Source: Erwinia phyllosphaerae (lineage in GTDB: Bacteria; Pseudomonadota; Gammaproteobacteria; Enterobacterales; Enterobacteriaceae). From it: a stretch of DNA of 64,000 nt. The stretch lies in contig NZ_JAHSPF010000002.1 in assembly GCF_019132875.1 (NCBI RefSeq), forward strand, positions 372,001 to 436,000. Direction: 5' to 3'. A program made the position numbers and the translations under genes. The notes under the pieces are model-generated. The model searched no databases, was not told the origin of the DNA, and saw only the letters and a program-made list of their open reading frames with translations. This document shows, in pieces, positions 40,309-49,546 of the stretch (the stretch's first letter is position 1; each line of letters opens with the position of its first letter).

Positions 40309-41199
40309 TTACCAGACGTAGGTCAGCAGGTCCTTTGAGGCTGGCGTCATAAAGTCTACCGACATCATAACGCTCAGTGCAGTGATGGCGACGATGGAGA
40401 AAACGAACAGCTTACGTGCCCAGACGCGATCGTTCTGCGTCTTGTAGCCCGACAGCGCCATTCCCAGCCACCAGACGCTCACGGCTGCGGCAACGATCAG
40501 ATACTTATAGCCCGCGTATCCCACCAGCGTCAGCATCAGCGTCGCCACCATAAACGCCAGGATATACAGCGTAATATGGTTTTTAGCTACGGAGATACCT
40601 TTTACCACCGGCAGAACCGGGATATTCGCTGCCTGGTAATCTTTAAAGCGGAAGATGGCAATCGCATAGGAATGCGGCATCTGCCACAGGCTAAAGATAG
40701 CCAGCAGGATCAGCGCGCCAGCATCGAACTGGTTGCTGACGGCGCAGTAACCGATAACCGGTGGCGCTGCGCCAGACAGGCTGCCAATCAGCGTGCCGTA
40801 AACGGACTTGCGCTTCATATACAGGCTGTAAACGCCGACATAAATCACAAAGCCCATTACCGCCAGCCACATGGCCAGCGGGTTTGCTCCGAGATACAGC
40901 AACGCGAATCCAGCAATACCCAGAACGGTTGCATAAACCAGAGAGACTGTCGGGGAAATGAGGCCTTTTACCAGCACACGGTTTCTGGTTCTCTCCATTT
41001 TTACGTCGATGTCACGGTCAATAAAGTTGTTATAAACACAACCCGATGCGACCACCAGCGAAACGCCGACTAAGGTGGTGAGAAACAGGGAATAGTCGAT
41101 GCTGCCTTTAGAAGCCAGCAGGAATCCCCCGATGACAGAAATTAAATTCCCGAAAATAATTCCTGGTTTCGTTACTTGCAGGTATTGCTTAATCATCAC
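40309..41199 (-). CDS. cyoE: CyoE, protohaem IX farnesyltransferase (haem O synthase)
   Basis: UbiA-family prenyltransferase that makes haem O for the bo3 oxidase. 296 residues, nine hydrophobic segments, Asp-rich [15 protein letters not shown] and the second polar motif YSLYMKR. Last gene of cyoABCDE, 11 bases after cyoD. Confidence 0.98.
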   Translation of the reverse strand: MMIKQYLQVTKPGIIFGNLISVIGGFLLASKGSIDYSLFLTTLVGVSLVVASGCVYNNFIDRDIDVKMERTRNRVLVKGLISPTVSLVYATVLGIAGFALLYLGANPLAMWLAVMGFVIYVGVYSLYMKRKSVYGTLIGSLSGAAPPVIGYCAVSNQFDAGALILLAIFSLWQMPHSYAIAIFRFKDYQAANIPVLPVVKGISVAKNHITLYILAFMVATLMLTLVGYAGYKYLIVAAAVSVWWLGMALSGYKTQNDRVWARKLFVFSIVAITALSVMMSVDFMTPASKDLLTYVW

Positions 41200-41209
41200 A
41201 GGCGACTCT

Positions 41210-41539
41210 TTAACGGACCATCATGTTGTAATTGAGGTTCCACATAATCCATATAGAGCCTACTACGACAATCAGAATGATGACGGCAGAAAAGACGATT
41301 GCCACCAGATTCCAGCGCTGATCGGTCGAGGTGCTGAGGTGCAGGAAGTAATACAGATGCACCAGCACCTGTACCACGGCTGCAATCACTACCACGGCCA
41401 GCATCGTCGTTTTAGACGCGCCGCCTTCCATGACGATCCAGAATGGAATCGCAGTCAGAATGATCGACAGAATAAAGCCGATCATATAGGTCTTCACGTT
41501 ACCGTGAGAGGTACCATGATCGCTTAATGTTTTGCTCAT
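41210..41539 (-). CDS. cyoD: CyoD, cytochrome bo3 ubiquinol oxidase subunit IV
   Basis: 109 residues from [19 protein letters not shown], three membrane helices. Overlaps the cyoC stop by one base (TAATG); a longer frame read into cyoC is spurious. Small subunit that stabilises the oxidase. Confidence 0.97.
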   Translation of the reverse strand: MSKTLSDHGTSHGNVKTYMIGFILSIILTAIPFWIVMEGGASKTTMLAVVVIAAVVQVLVHLYYFLHLSTSTDQRWNLVAIVFSAVIILIVVVGSIWIMWNLNYNMMVR

Positions 41540-42153
41540 TAAATGACCCCCAGCAGGTAAACGATGGTGAACACACAGATCCAGACCACATCCAGGAAGT
41601 GCCAGAACATGCTCAGGCACATCAGACGGGTGTGGTTGGTGGAAGTCAGGCCCTTAGTGGCCACCTGATACATCATCACCAGCATCCAGATCAAACCACA
41701 GGTCACGTGCAGACCGTGCGTACCAACCAGCGTAAAGAAGCCGGACAGGAAGCCGCTGCGCTGCGGGCCGAAGCCTTCTGTGATCAGATGATGGAACTCA
41801 TAGATTTCCATCGAGATAAAGCCGATACCACACAGGAAGGTCAGCACCAGCCAGCCCAGAACGGCGCCTTTCGCGCCTTTTTCCATGCTGATAACGGCAA
41901 AGCCGTAGGTAATGGAGCTGACCAGCAGCAGTGCGGTTTCAACCAGCACAAACGGCAGTTCAAAAATATCTTTACCTGCAGGGCCACCAGCGGTGCTGTT
42001 GACCATGACCGCATAGGTCGCAAACAGCGTTGCGAAGATAATGCAGTCGCTCATCAGGTAGATCCAGAAGCCAAACAGCTTATTGGCTCCTGCATCGTGA
42101 TGCCCATGCTCCGCATGGGCGTCGTGGTGTTTAGTCAGAGTTTCAGTTGACAT
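41539..42153 (-). CDS. cyoC: CyoC, cytochrome bo3 ubiquinol oxidase subunit III
   Basis: 204 residues, five membrane helices, COX3-like, beginning with a His-rich [14 protein letters not shown] tail. Overlaps the cyoB 3' end by 11 bases, with cyoD starting at its stop codon. Confidence 0.98.
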   Translation of the reverse strand: MSTETLTKHHDAHAEHGHHDAGANKLFGFWIYLMSDCIIFATLFATYAVMVNSTAGGPAGKDIFELPFVLVETALLLVSSITYGFAVISMEKGAKGAVLGWLVLTFLCGIGFISMEIYEFHHLITEGFGPQRSGFLSGFFTLVGTHGLHVTCGLIWMLVMMYQVATKGLTSTNHTRLMCLSMFWHFLDVVWICVFTIVYLLGVI

Positions 42154-44134
42154 TTTTCAGGCCTGCTTTGCTAATTTCGTCAAAGTGCTGATTCTCGATT
42201 TTTTCGATCTCGGCAACGGGAACGTAGTAATCAACGTCTTCGTCAAAGCTCTTAATAATCCAGGTCAGGATCATTCCGAGGAACGCCACGCCTACCAGCC
42301 ACCAGATGTGCCAGATAGCAGCGAAACCAAACACCAGGCTGAAACCACCGATGATGACACCCGCGCCGCTGTTTTTCGGCATGTGGATCTCTTCATACTT
42401 AGCTGGACGTTTGTAAGCTTCACCTTTCTCTTTCATTTCCCAGAACGCATCGCGCTCGTGGATAACAGGCACTTCAGCAAAGTTGTAGAACGGAGGTGGT
42501 GAAGAGGTTGCCCACTCCAGCGTACGACCACCCCACGGGTCACCGGTCAGATCGCGCAGCTGCTCGCGGTCACGTACGGATACCCAGAACTGAGTGATCT
42601 GGCACAGTACGCCACAAGCGATCAGCGCCGCACCGAATGCCGCAACAACCAGCAGAGGGTGGAACTGTGGATCGATGTTCTGGCTCAGACGACGGGTCAT
42701 CCCCATGAAGCCCAGCGCGTACAGCGGCATAAAGGCAACGAAGAAGCCGATAATCCAGAACCAGAAGGCACGGATACCCCATTTTTCGTTCAGGCAGAAG
42801 CCGAACGCTTTCGGGAACCAGTAGGTCACACCAGCAAAACAACCGAACACCACACCACCGATAATCACGTTATGGAAGTGGGCAATCAGGAACAGACTGT
42901 TGTGCAGCACGAAGTCCGCACCCGGTACCGCCAGCAGAACACCGGTCATACCACCAACGGAGAAGGTGACCAGGAAGCCTACGGTCCACAGCATCGCAGA
43001 GTGCATCTGAATGCGGCCCTGGTACATGGTGAACAGCCAGTTAAAGATTTTAACACCGGTCGGAATGGCGATAATCATCGTCATGATACCGAAGAAGGCG
43101 TTAACGTTCGCGCCGGCACCCATCGTAAAGAAGTGGTGCAGCCACACGATGAAGGAAAGGACGGTAATAACCACCGTTGCCCAAACCAGCGAGGTGTAAC
43201 CAAACAGACGTTTTTTCGAGAAGGTCGCAACGACTTCAGAGAAGACGCCGAAGACCGGCAGAACCAGGATGTATACTTCCGGATGTCCCCAAACCCAAAT
43301 CAGGTTGACGTACATCATCATGTTGCCGCCCATTTCATTGGTAAAGAAATGGAAGCCCAGATAACGGTCAAGGGTCAGCAGCGCCAGCGTCACGGTCAGA
43401 ACCGGGAAGGAGACGATGATCAGCACGTTAGTACACAGCGATGCCCAGGTGAAAACAGGCATTTTGAACATGGTCATGCCCGGTGCACGCATTCTCAGGA
43501 TAGTAACGAAGAAGTTAATACCTGTTAATGTCGTCCCGATACCGGAAAGCTGCAGACTCCATATCCAGTAGTCAACCCCGACCCCCGGACTGTACTCCGC
43601 GCCGGAAAGCGGCGGATAAGCCAGCCAGCCGGTCTGAGCAAATTCGCCCACGCCCAGTGACAGGTTAACCAGCACCACACCGACAGCCGTGAACCAGAAG
43701 CTCAGGTTGTTCAGGAAAGGGAAGGCCACGTCGCGCGCGCCGATCTGCAAAGGAACAGCAATGTTCATCAGACCGATAACGAACGGCATCGCTACGAAGA
43801 AGATCATAATCACGCCGTGCGCGGTAAAGATCTGGTCGTAGTGATGAGGCGGCAGGAAGCCGGGCCCGCCAGCCGAAGCCAGCACCTGTTGGCTACGCAT
43901 CATGACCGCATCGGCAAAGCCGCGCAGCAGCATGACGAAAGCCACGATGATATACATGATACCGAGTTTTTTGTGGTCAACTGACGTCAGCCATTCAGAC
44001 CACAGGTATTGCCACTTACCGAAGTAAGTGATCGCTCCAGCAACGGCCAGACCACCAAGAATGATGGCGGCAACCGTAACCACGATAATCGGCTCGTGGT
44101 ACGGAACTGCATCAAGGGTTAATTTTCCCAACAT
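42143..44134 (-). CDS. cyoB: CyoB, cytochrome bo3 ubiquinol oxidase subunit I
   Basis: Catalytic haem-copper subunit, 663 residues from [15 protein letters not shown] at 44134 (an 8-codon longer frame overlaps cyoA). Haem and copper ligands are visible: [19 protein letters not shown] with the crosslinked His-Tyr, WLHHFFTMG and [11 protein letters not shown]. Reduces O2 to water and pumps protons. Confidence 0.99.
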   Translation of the reverse strand: MLGKLTLDAVPYHEPIIVVTVAAIILGGLAVAGAITYFGKWQYLWSEWLTSVDHKKLGIMYIIVAFVMLLRGFADAVMMRSQQVLASAGGPGFLPPHHYDQIFTAHGVIMIFFVAMPFVIGLMNIAVPLQIGARDVAFPFLNNLSFWFTAVGVVLVNLSLGVGEFAQTGWLAYPPLSGAEYSPGVGVDYWIWSLQLSGIGTTLTGINFFVTILRMRAPGMTMFKMPVFTWASLCTNVLIIVSFPVLTVTLALLTLDRYLGFHFFTNEMGGNMMMYVNLIWVWGHPEVYILVLPVFGVFSEVVATFSKKRLFGYTSLVWATVVITVLSFIVWLHHFFTMGAGANVNAFFGIMTMIIAIPTGVKIFNWLFTMYQGRIQMHSAMLWTVGFLVTFSVGGMTGVLLAVPGADFVLHNSLFLIAHFHNVIIGGVVFGCFAGVTYWFPKAFGFCLNEKWGIRAFWFWIIGFFVAFMPLYALGFMGMTRRLSQNIDPQFHPLLVVAAFGAALIACGVLCQITQFWVSVRDREQLRDLTGDPWGGRTLEWATSSPPPFYNFAEVPVIHERDAFWEMKEKGEAYKRPAKYEEIHMPKNSGAGVIIGGFSLVFGFAAIWHIWWLVGVAFLGMILTWIIKSFDEDVDYYVPVAEIEKIENQHFDEISKAGLKNVN

Positions 44135-44138
44135 CGTA

Positions 44139-45065
44139 TTATTCCTCGGCTCCCGCATGAGAGGCTTCGTTCATGTCCATGCCTTCGTGCGCTGGCGTGT
44201 TCATGTTCCCGTGGTTCATCTTGAATTTGCCAATAACCTGCTTGAACAATTCAGGATTCGCCGTGGAGAAGAACTCAACCGGATGGTTTTCGCTTGGCGC
44301 AGCCAGTTTCTCGAAATCATCCATGGTCATCAGCTGGTTAGAGGACTCTTTGGCTTTCGCTACCCACTGATTGAAAGACGCATTATCAGGCGTGGCGATT
44401 GCTTTAAACTTCATGCCAGAGAAGCCGCGACCACTGAAGTTAGAGGAGATACCGTCAAACGTACCGGCTTCATTCGCAATCAGATGCAGTTCAGTCTGCA
44501 TGCCCGCCATAGCGTAAATCTGGCTACCGAGGGTAGGAATGAAGAAGGAGTTCATTACGGAGTTAGATGTGATCTTAAAGGTCACTGGTGTATTAGCCGG
44601 GAAAGCGATCTGGTTAACGGTTGCAATACCCTGTTCAGGGTAGATAAACAGCCATTTCCAGTCCAGCGCGACCACATCAATCTCGACCGGTTTCACATCG
44701 GAAGCCAGTGGTTTACTTGGTTCCAGCGCGTGGGTTGATTTCCACGTGAGAACGCCAAGAAAGAGAATGATTAAGATCGGCACAGTCCAAACCACGGCTT
44801 CCACTTTATTCGAGTGTGACCAGTTAGGGCTGTATTTCGCATTAGTATTGGATGCCCGATATTTCCAGGCGAATACTACGGCCATCAGGACTGCAGGAAT
44901 AACGACGATCATCATCAAGCCAAAGGCTGTCAGTATCAGCGAACGTTGCTCCAGTGCAACCTGTCCCTTGGGATTTAACAATGCACTATCACAGCCACTT
45001 AACAATACAGTGCCTGCGATTAATGACAAAATCCCCAAACTTTTATTGTATTTCCTGAGTCTCAT
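44139..45065 (-). CDS. cyoA: CyoA, cytochrome bo3 ubiquinol oxidase subunit II
   Basis: 308 residues with a lipobox LSGC at about residues 22-25, two membrane helices and a periplasmic cupredoxin domain lacking the CuA ligands, as usual for quinol oxidases. First gene of cyoABCDE; cyoB begins 4 bases after its stop. Confidence 0.98.
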   Translation of the reverse strand: MRLRKYNKSLGILSLIAGTVLLSGCDSALLNPKGQVALEQRSLILTAFGLMMIVVIPAVLMAVVFAWKYRASNTNAKYSPNWSHSNKVEAVVWTVPILIILFLGVLTWKSTHALEPSKPLASDVKPVEIDVVALDWKWLFIYPEQGIATVNQIAFPANTPVTFKITSNSVMNSFFIPTLGSQIYAMAGMQTELHLIANEAGTFDGISSNFSGRGFSGMKFKAIATPDNASFNQWVAKAKESSNQLMTMDDFEKLAAPSENHPVEFFSTANPELFKQVIGKFKMNHGNMNTPAHEGMDMNEASHAGAEE

Positions 45066-45339
45066 TTAACGACCTCAATGACAAGGGCTCTATTGTCGTT
45101 TAAGTGTGGCGGCATTTTACGGGAACGTTTCAGTACTGTAAACCAGCAACAGCTTGTGTCAGCAAGGCGTTGACACCTTTTGCAAACACTGTCACAGATG
45201 TTGCGGAGGGTGACAAAATATGAATAACAGCAAGGCTTTGGCTTCAATATAACAAAAACAGATGGAAAAGCCCTTTCAAAAATCGTGGATGCTATAAACA
45301 GCGAAAATGGTACTCATTTATTTAACATATCTGTATCAA

Positions 45340-45353
45340 TTGATCTAAATCAA
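45340..45353. promoter_or_regulatory. FNR-type binding site upstream of cyoA
   Basis: TTGATCTAAATCAA is a perfect TTGAT-N4-ATCAA. FNR and ArcA repress cyo in E. coli under low oxygen. The site is about 280 bp from the cyoA start, further than usual, so an unmapped upstream promoter or a role for another transcript is possible. Confidence 0.68.
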
Positions 45354-45571
45354 ATTAGCAGAAATAGTTTCGCAGCGGTTTTTATTTGGCATTTAGATGT
45401 AAATGTAAAGGCGAGAATCTTTAAGAAATAACGGATGGCGCTTTATTAGCGAAGCGGCACAATTGTTAAAAAGCGGTCAAATATACGGCGACTCGCCCCT
45501 GTTTTTAGCGATAAAAAAAGCGCATTTGTTACGTTGCTGTTAGCGATTTTTCTGCTATGGGAAGCGTTCGG

Positions 45572-45622
45572 GCAGCATATATTGCTTTCGTAGTAGAACC
45601 ACTAATATAAATGCTGCTTTTT
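45572..45622 (+). terminator. Orphan terminator-like hairpin
   Basis: GCAGCATATATT pairs with AATATAAATGCTGC around a loop of about 24 bases, followed by TTTTT. No plus-strand gene precedes it, so it may end a small RNA or be a remnant. Confidence 0.4.
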
Positions 45623-45754
45623 AGTACGTCTGCCCGCTTTCCTCAGGCCACGTAGTTTGCCTTAAGTTGCCTGTCTGGCGCAGCCTCTTTGCTGTAGACC
45701 CGCCTTCTTTTTGTGAGCAACGCCACACTATTTCTATCTGTTATTATTTTCCTG

Positions 45755-45786
45755 TTGACAACATATTGAGTAAGTCCCTGTATATT
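45755..45786 (+). promoter_or_regulatory. Candidate promoter of the uptake operon
   Basis: A consensus -35 TTGACA (45755-45760) is followed by TGTATA after 18 bases or TATATT after 20. The start codon is 30 bases downstream with GGAG at 45807-45810. No Fur, Zur or NikR consensus was found. Confidence 0.45.
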
Positions 45787-45815
45787 GCACTATATAACGC
45801 TTAACTGGAGCTGAT

Positions 45816-46931
45816 ATGGATATCACCCGGCGTCATTTTATGGCGGGCCTCATCGCAAGCGGACTTGGTGTCGCTTCCCCTTTAGGTTTAACGGCCACTA
45901 CCAGACAGAGCTACCCGGCGACCTTGCCTTCCGGGATTGCTAAAGTCGGCCGCAACCTTTCGGTCGCATCTCACTCCTCAGCTACTGGCCACCTTTTTAC
46001 TTTTGGCGAGCTTCCGCCGCCTGCGGCTATCCACAAGATTTTAAGCGCGGGCGCGCCCGGCGATCCCTTGCTGCTGGCGATGGCGCCAGAGAAGCTGCTG
46101 GGGCTTTCATTTTATGAGCTGTCGCATGCGGGAAACGAGTTTCTGCCAGAAAGCGTGCGCCAGTTGCCAAAAACAGGGCGGCTGGCCGGACGCGGCAGCT
46201 CGCTTTCGCTGGAGCAGTTGATGGTGCTGAAGCCCGATCTGATTATCGACTGCGGGATGACCGGCGAAACCTTTCGCTCGCTTGCCGCGCGAACCGTGGC
46301 GCGCACCGGTATTCCCTGGCTGCTGGTTGACGGCGGCCTGCGCTATTCGGCCAGCCAGCTACGGCAGCTCGGCACTCTCTTAGGCGTGGCAGAACGAGCG
46401 GAGCTGCAGGCACAGCTGGCCGATCGTTTTCTGCAGGATGCGCAGGCGTTTGCGGATCGTCAGCCTATTGCTCTGCGCTTCTATTCTGCCCGCGGTTTTA
46501 ATGGCCTGGAAACCGGGCTGCAAGGCTCATTGCATACCGAAGCGGCCGAACTGCTGGGGATGCACAATGTGGCGCGACAGCAGGGACAGGCGCATCTGGT
46601 GAAGGTGTCGCTGGAGCAGCTGCTGGCCTGGCAGCCGGAGGTTATCATTACCCAGGATGTGCGCTCCTGGCGGCATATTACAAGCGATCCCGTATGGCGA
46701 GGCATTCAGGCGGTCGCACAGAACCAGGTCCTGCTGTTTCCACGACGACCGTTCGGCTGGCTGGATGCGCCGCCGGGCGTCAACCGGCTGGCGGGGTTAC
46801 GCATGTTGCAGGCCCGATTCGATCAAACCGTGGCGCTAACTTTGCAGCAGGATTTAAGGGAGTTCTTCCGGCTGTTCTATCACGGCACGCCTGATGACGC
46901 ACAGTGGCAGCGTCTGATGAGTGCGCAATGA
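45816..46931 (+). CDS. Tat-exported ABC substrate-binding protein (metal-chelate type)
   Basis: 371 residues. The N-terminus MDITRRHFMAGLIASGLGV is a twin-arginine signal (TRRHFM), implying folded or cofactor-bound export. The mature part is a BtuF/FhuD-like class III binding protein (KPDLIIDCGMTGETF, WQPEVIITQD). It should bind an iron- or other metal-chelate delivered by the TonB receptor. Its stop overlaps the permease start (ATGA). The operon order resembles Yersinia yiuABC-R as I recall it, but the ligand is unknown. Confidence 0.86.
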   Translation: MDITRRHFMAGLIASGLGVASPLGLTATTRQSYPATLPSGIAKVGRNLSVASHSSATGHLFTFGELPPPAAIHKILSAGAPGDPLLLAMAPEKLLGLSFYELSHAGNEFLPESVRQLPKTGRLAGRGSSLSLEQLMVLKPDLIIDCGMTGETFRSLAARTVARTGIPWLLVDGGLRYSASQLRQLGTLLGVAERAELQAQLADRFLQDAQAFADRQPIALRFYSARGFNGLETGLQGSLHTEAAELLGMHNVARQQGQAHLVKVSLEQLLAWQPEVIITQDVRSWRHITSDPVWRGIQAVAQNQVLLFPRRPFGWLDAPPGVNRLAGLRMLQARFDQTVALTLQQDLREFFRLFYHGTPDDAQWQRLMSAQ

Positions 46932-47899
46932 AATTCCTTTGTGGGCTGCTGGTTAGCCTGGCCGTGCTCGCCTCCGCGCTAATGACCGGCGCGTTTCCGC
47001 TCGGCGGGGCTGAAGTCATATCGTTGCTGTTCTCACCCGAGACGTTAGATCCGCAGCTGGCCATTGTTTTCTGGCAAATTCGTCTGCCGCGTATCCTGGC
47101 GGCGCTGCTGATTGGGGCCGGACTTTCCGGTGCGGGCGCCGCTTATCAGGGCATGTTTCAAAATCCGCTGGTTTCGCCTGATATCCTGGGCGTTGCCGCC
47201 GGTGCCGGGCTGGGTGCCTGCCTGGCTATCTGGCTGCAAATGCCCGTTGTCGCCGTCCAGGCAATGGCTTTTATCGGCGGCCTGCTGATAGTAACGCTGG
47301 TTAGCCTGACGGCGCGCGGGGCGAAGCATCACGATCCTATTTTAGCGCTGGTACTGACGGGCATAGCCTGGGGAACGCTGAGCGGCGCGGCTATCTCATT
47401 GATTAAAATCCTTGCCGACCCCTATACGCAGCTACCTTCTATCACCTTCTGGCTACTTGGCGGCCTTTCCTCAATCACGCCGGACGATCTTTATTATGCG
47501 GGTACAGGGATTACCGTGGGCGTATTGCCTTTACTGCTGCTGCGCTGGCGGCTCAACTTACTGAGCCTGCCGGAGGAGGAGGCGCTGGTGATGGGCGTGA
47601 ACGTCAGGCATTTACGTCTCGTCTGCATCGTTAGCGCCACGTTAATCACCGCCAGCGCCGTGGCCATCGCCGGGATTATCGGCTGGGTTGGTCTGGTGGT
47701 GCCGCACGTCAGCCGCCTGCTGACCGGAACTAACTATCAGCGCCTGATGCCGCTGTCGCTGTTTTGTGGCGGGCTATTTTTGCTCTGTACCGATACGCTG
47801 GCACGCACCGTTAACCATACCGAGCTGCCGTTAGGCATCGTGACCTCTTTTATCGGTGCACCTTTCTTCCTTACCTTACTGCTGAGAGGAAAAAGATGA
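46928..47899 (+). CDS. FecCD-family ABC transporter permease
   Basis: 323 residues from the ATG at 46928, with about nine to ten membrane helices. Family blocks RLPRILAALLIGAGLSGAG, QNPLVSPDILGVAAGAGLG and GLVVPHVSRLLTG are all present. Forms the membrane channel with the ATPase encoded next (overlap ATGA at 47896). A longer upstream frame would overlap the binding-protein gene and is rejected. Confidence 0.94.
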   Translation: MKFLCGLLVSLAVLASALMTGAFPLGGAEVISLLFSPETLDPQLAIVFWQIRLPRILAALLIGAGLSGAGAAYQGMFQNPLVSPDILGVAAGAGLGACLAIWLQMPVVAVQAMAFIGGLLIVTLVSLTARGAKHHDPILALVLTGIAWGTLSGAAISLIKILADPYTQLPSITFWLLGGLSSITPDDLYYAGTGITVGVLPLLLLRWRLNLLSLPEEEALVMGVNVRHLRLVCIVSATLITASAVAIAGIIGWVGLVVPHVSRLLTGTNYQRLMPLSLFCGGLFLLCTDTLARTVNHTELPLGIVTSFIGAPFFLTLLLRGKR

Positions 47900-48675
47900 A
47901 GCTTTTATATCTGAATCGCGTCAGGCTGGGCTACAGCGGTGAGACATTGCTGGCTGACGTCACGCTTAAGCTGACTGCCGGAAAAGTTTACTGTCTGTTA
48001 GGCAATAACGGCAGCGGTAAAAGTAGCCTGTTACGCACTATTGCAGGCGTGCTGCGCCCCATTTCGGGGGATATCCAGCTGGCAGGCAGGCCGTTAACGG
48101 CCTGGTCAATAAAGGAAAGGGCGAAGCTGATGGCCTGGGTGCCGCAGCAGCATGCCGGTGCGTTTGCCTGGAGCGTGCTGGAGATGGTGATGATGGGCGG
48201 CAGCGCGACGCTTGGGCTGTTTGCCGTGCCGGGACGCTCGTTGCGCACTCTGGCGTTAAGCACGCTGGCCAGGCTGGGCATAGGCTCGCTGGCGCAGCGG
48301 CGCTATCCTACGCTCAGCGGTGGCGAGCGGCAGCTGGTGTTACTTGCCAGGGCGCTGGTGCAGCGGCCCGCACTGCTGCTGCTGGATGAACCCGCAGCCA
48401 GCCTTGATTTCGGCCATCAGATAGCGCTGCTGGAAAAGGTGCGGGAGCTGAAAAACAGCGGCATGACGCTTTTGATGGCGACGCATCATCCTCTGCACGC
48501 CAGTGCGATCGCTGACGAGGTAATCTTTATTACGCCGGAAGGCGAAGTACGGCAGGGGACGCCGCAAAGCATGCTCAACAGCGCGTCGCTGGCAAAACTT
48601 TATCGGGTCAGTCAGGCGGAAATTGAGCGCTGGCTAATCCTTCACGCATTCAGCCAGGAGGAAATAGCATGCTGA
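47896..48675 (+). CDS. ABC transporter ATPase (FepC/FhuC type)
   Basis: 259 residues. Walker A GNNGSGKSS, Q-loop, signature LSGGERQ, Walker B LLLLDEP and a switch His in MATHHP. Powers the chelate permease. Overlaps the methyltransferase start by 7 bases, so the four genes are translationally coupled. Confidence 0.95.
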   Translation: MKLLYLNRVRLGYSGETLLADVTLKLTAGKVYCLLGNNGSGKSSLLRTIAGVLRPISGDIQLAGRPLTAWSIKERAKLMAWVPQQHAGAFAWSVLEMVMMGGSATLGLFAVPGRSLRTLALSTLARLGIGSLAQRRYPTLSGGERQLVLLARALVQRPALLLLDEPAASLDFGHQIALLEKVRELKNSGMTLLMATHHPLHASAIADEVIFITPEGEVRQGTPQSMLNSASLAKLYRVSQAEIERWLILHAFSQEEIAC

Positions 48676-49448
48676 TCGATCGCATTGATTTTGCCGCACT
48701 TTACCAACAACAGTTGCAGCAGGCAAAAAGGACGGAAAAAAGTCCACAGCACTGGGACAAGCGTGCGCAGAAAATGAGTGATGCACCTGCCAGCAGCCAG
48801 TACCTACAGCAGTTGGTAGCGCGTATTGATTTATCGGATGCGGCCACGTTGCTGGATGTCGGCTGCGGGCCGGGGACGGTTTGCCTGGCGCTGGCCGACA
48901 GGCTGGAGCAGGTTCACGGTCTGGACTACAGCAAAGGCATGCTGGACGTTGCCGGACAGCGGGCCGCCTCGTTGGGGATAAATAATGCGTTATGGCACCA
49001 TCGCGCCTGGGAAGAGAGCTGGGACGATATCCCGGTTTGCGACATTGCCGTCGCCTCACGCTCTACGCTGGTTGGTGATTTACGCCAGGCGCTGGAAAAA
49101 CTGAATAAACAGGCGCGCTTGCGGGTATATACCACGCATACCGTAAGCGGCACCTTCCTCGATCCTCTGCTGCTGCGCGCTATTGGCCGGCCCGTTGATG
49201 AGCTGCCGAACTACATCTACGCGGTTAACACCCTTTATCAGATGGGCATTCATGCGCGGGTCGATTTTATCCGCGACGCTGCGCCACCGGAAAAAAGCAT
49301 TGAGCAAACCATTCAGGCCGTGGAGCGCGCCAGCGGGAAACTGGATGAAAACGAGCGGCGCTGTCTAATCGACTATTACCGGCAGCAAGAGCCACCCACC
49401 GGAAAAGAGTGGGCGCTGGTTTCATGGGAATGTCGGCCAGCAAGATGA
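48669..49448 (+). CDS. Class I SAM-dependent methyltransferase in the uptake operon
   Basis: 259 residues with SAM motif I LLDVGCGPGTVCLAL (residues about 58-72) and motif II-like GLDYSKGML. It overlaps the ATPase gene and precedes the receptor, so it is an integral part of the transport operon. It may methylate the imported chelate or a metallophore to release metal or recycle the ligand. Substrate unknown. Confidence 0.88.
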   Translation: MLIDRIDFAALYQQQLQQAKRTEKSPQHWDKRAQKMSDAPASSQYLQQLVARIDLSDAATLLDVGCGPGTVCLALADRLEQVHGLDYSKGMLDVAGQRAASLGINNALWHHRAWEESWDDIPVCDIAVASRSTLVGDLRQALEKLNKQARLRVYTTHTVSGTFLDPLLLRAIGRPVDELPNYIYAVNTLYQMGIHARVDFIRDAAPPEKSIEQTIQAVERASGKLDENERRCLIDYYRQQEPPTGKEWALVSWECRPAR

Positions 49449-49546
49449 ACTCTGTCCCTGACGTAGCCATGGTGACAGAGCAATAAAAACTCTTTTCCGT
49501 CACGGGTGTGGCGGTAGCTTTATCCACTCAGGATCAAGGAACGATC

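Larger units (their letters stand above)
45066..45815. other. 750-bp region between cyoA and the metal-chelate uptake operon
   Basis: No convincing gene. It holds the cyo promoter side, a perfect FNR-type site (45340-45353), a terminator-like hairpin (45572-45622) with no gene before it on the plus strand, and the promoter of the uptake operon near 45755-45786. In E. coli cyoA and ampG are neighbours, so much of this is the left edge of an insertion. The DNA is AT-rich. Confidence 0.6.

Noticed and set aside
45623-45815. Fur, Zur or NikR operator before the chelate-uptake operon
   Set aside because: No stretch matched the consensus half-sites well enough to report.
49449-49546. Cobalamin riboswitch before the TonB receptor
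   Set aside because: The 98-base gap is too short and lacks the conserved B12-box elements; the start is explained by AAGGA plus GTG.
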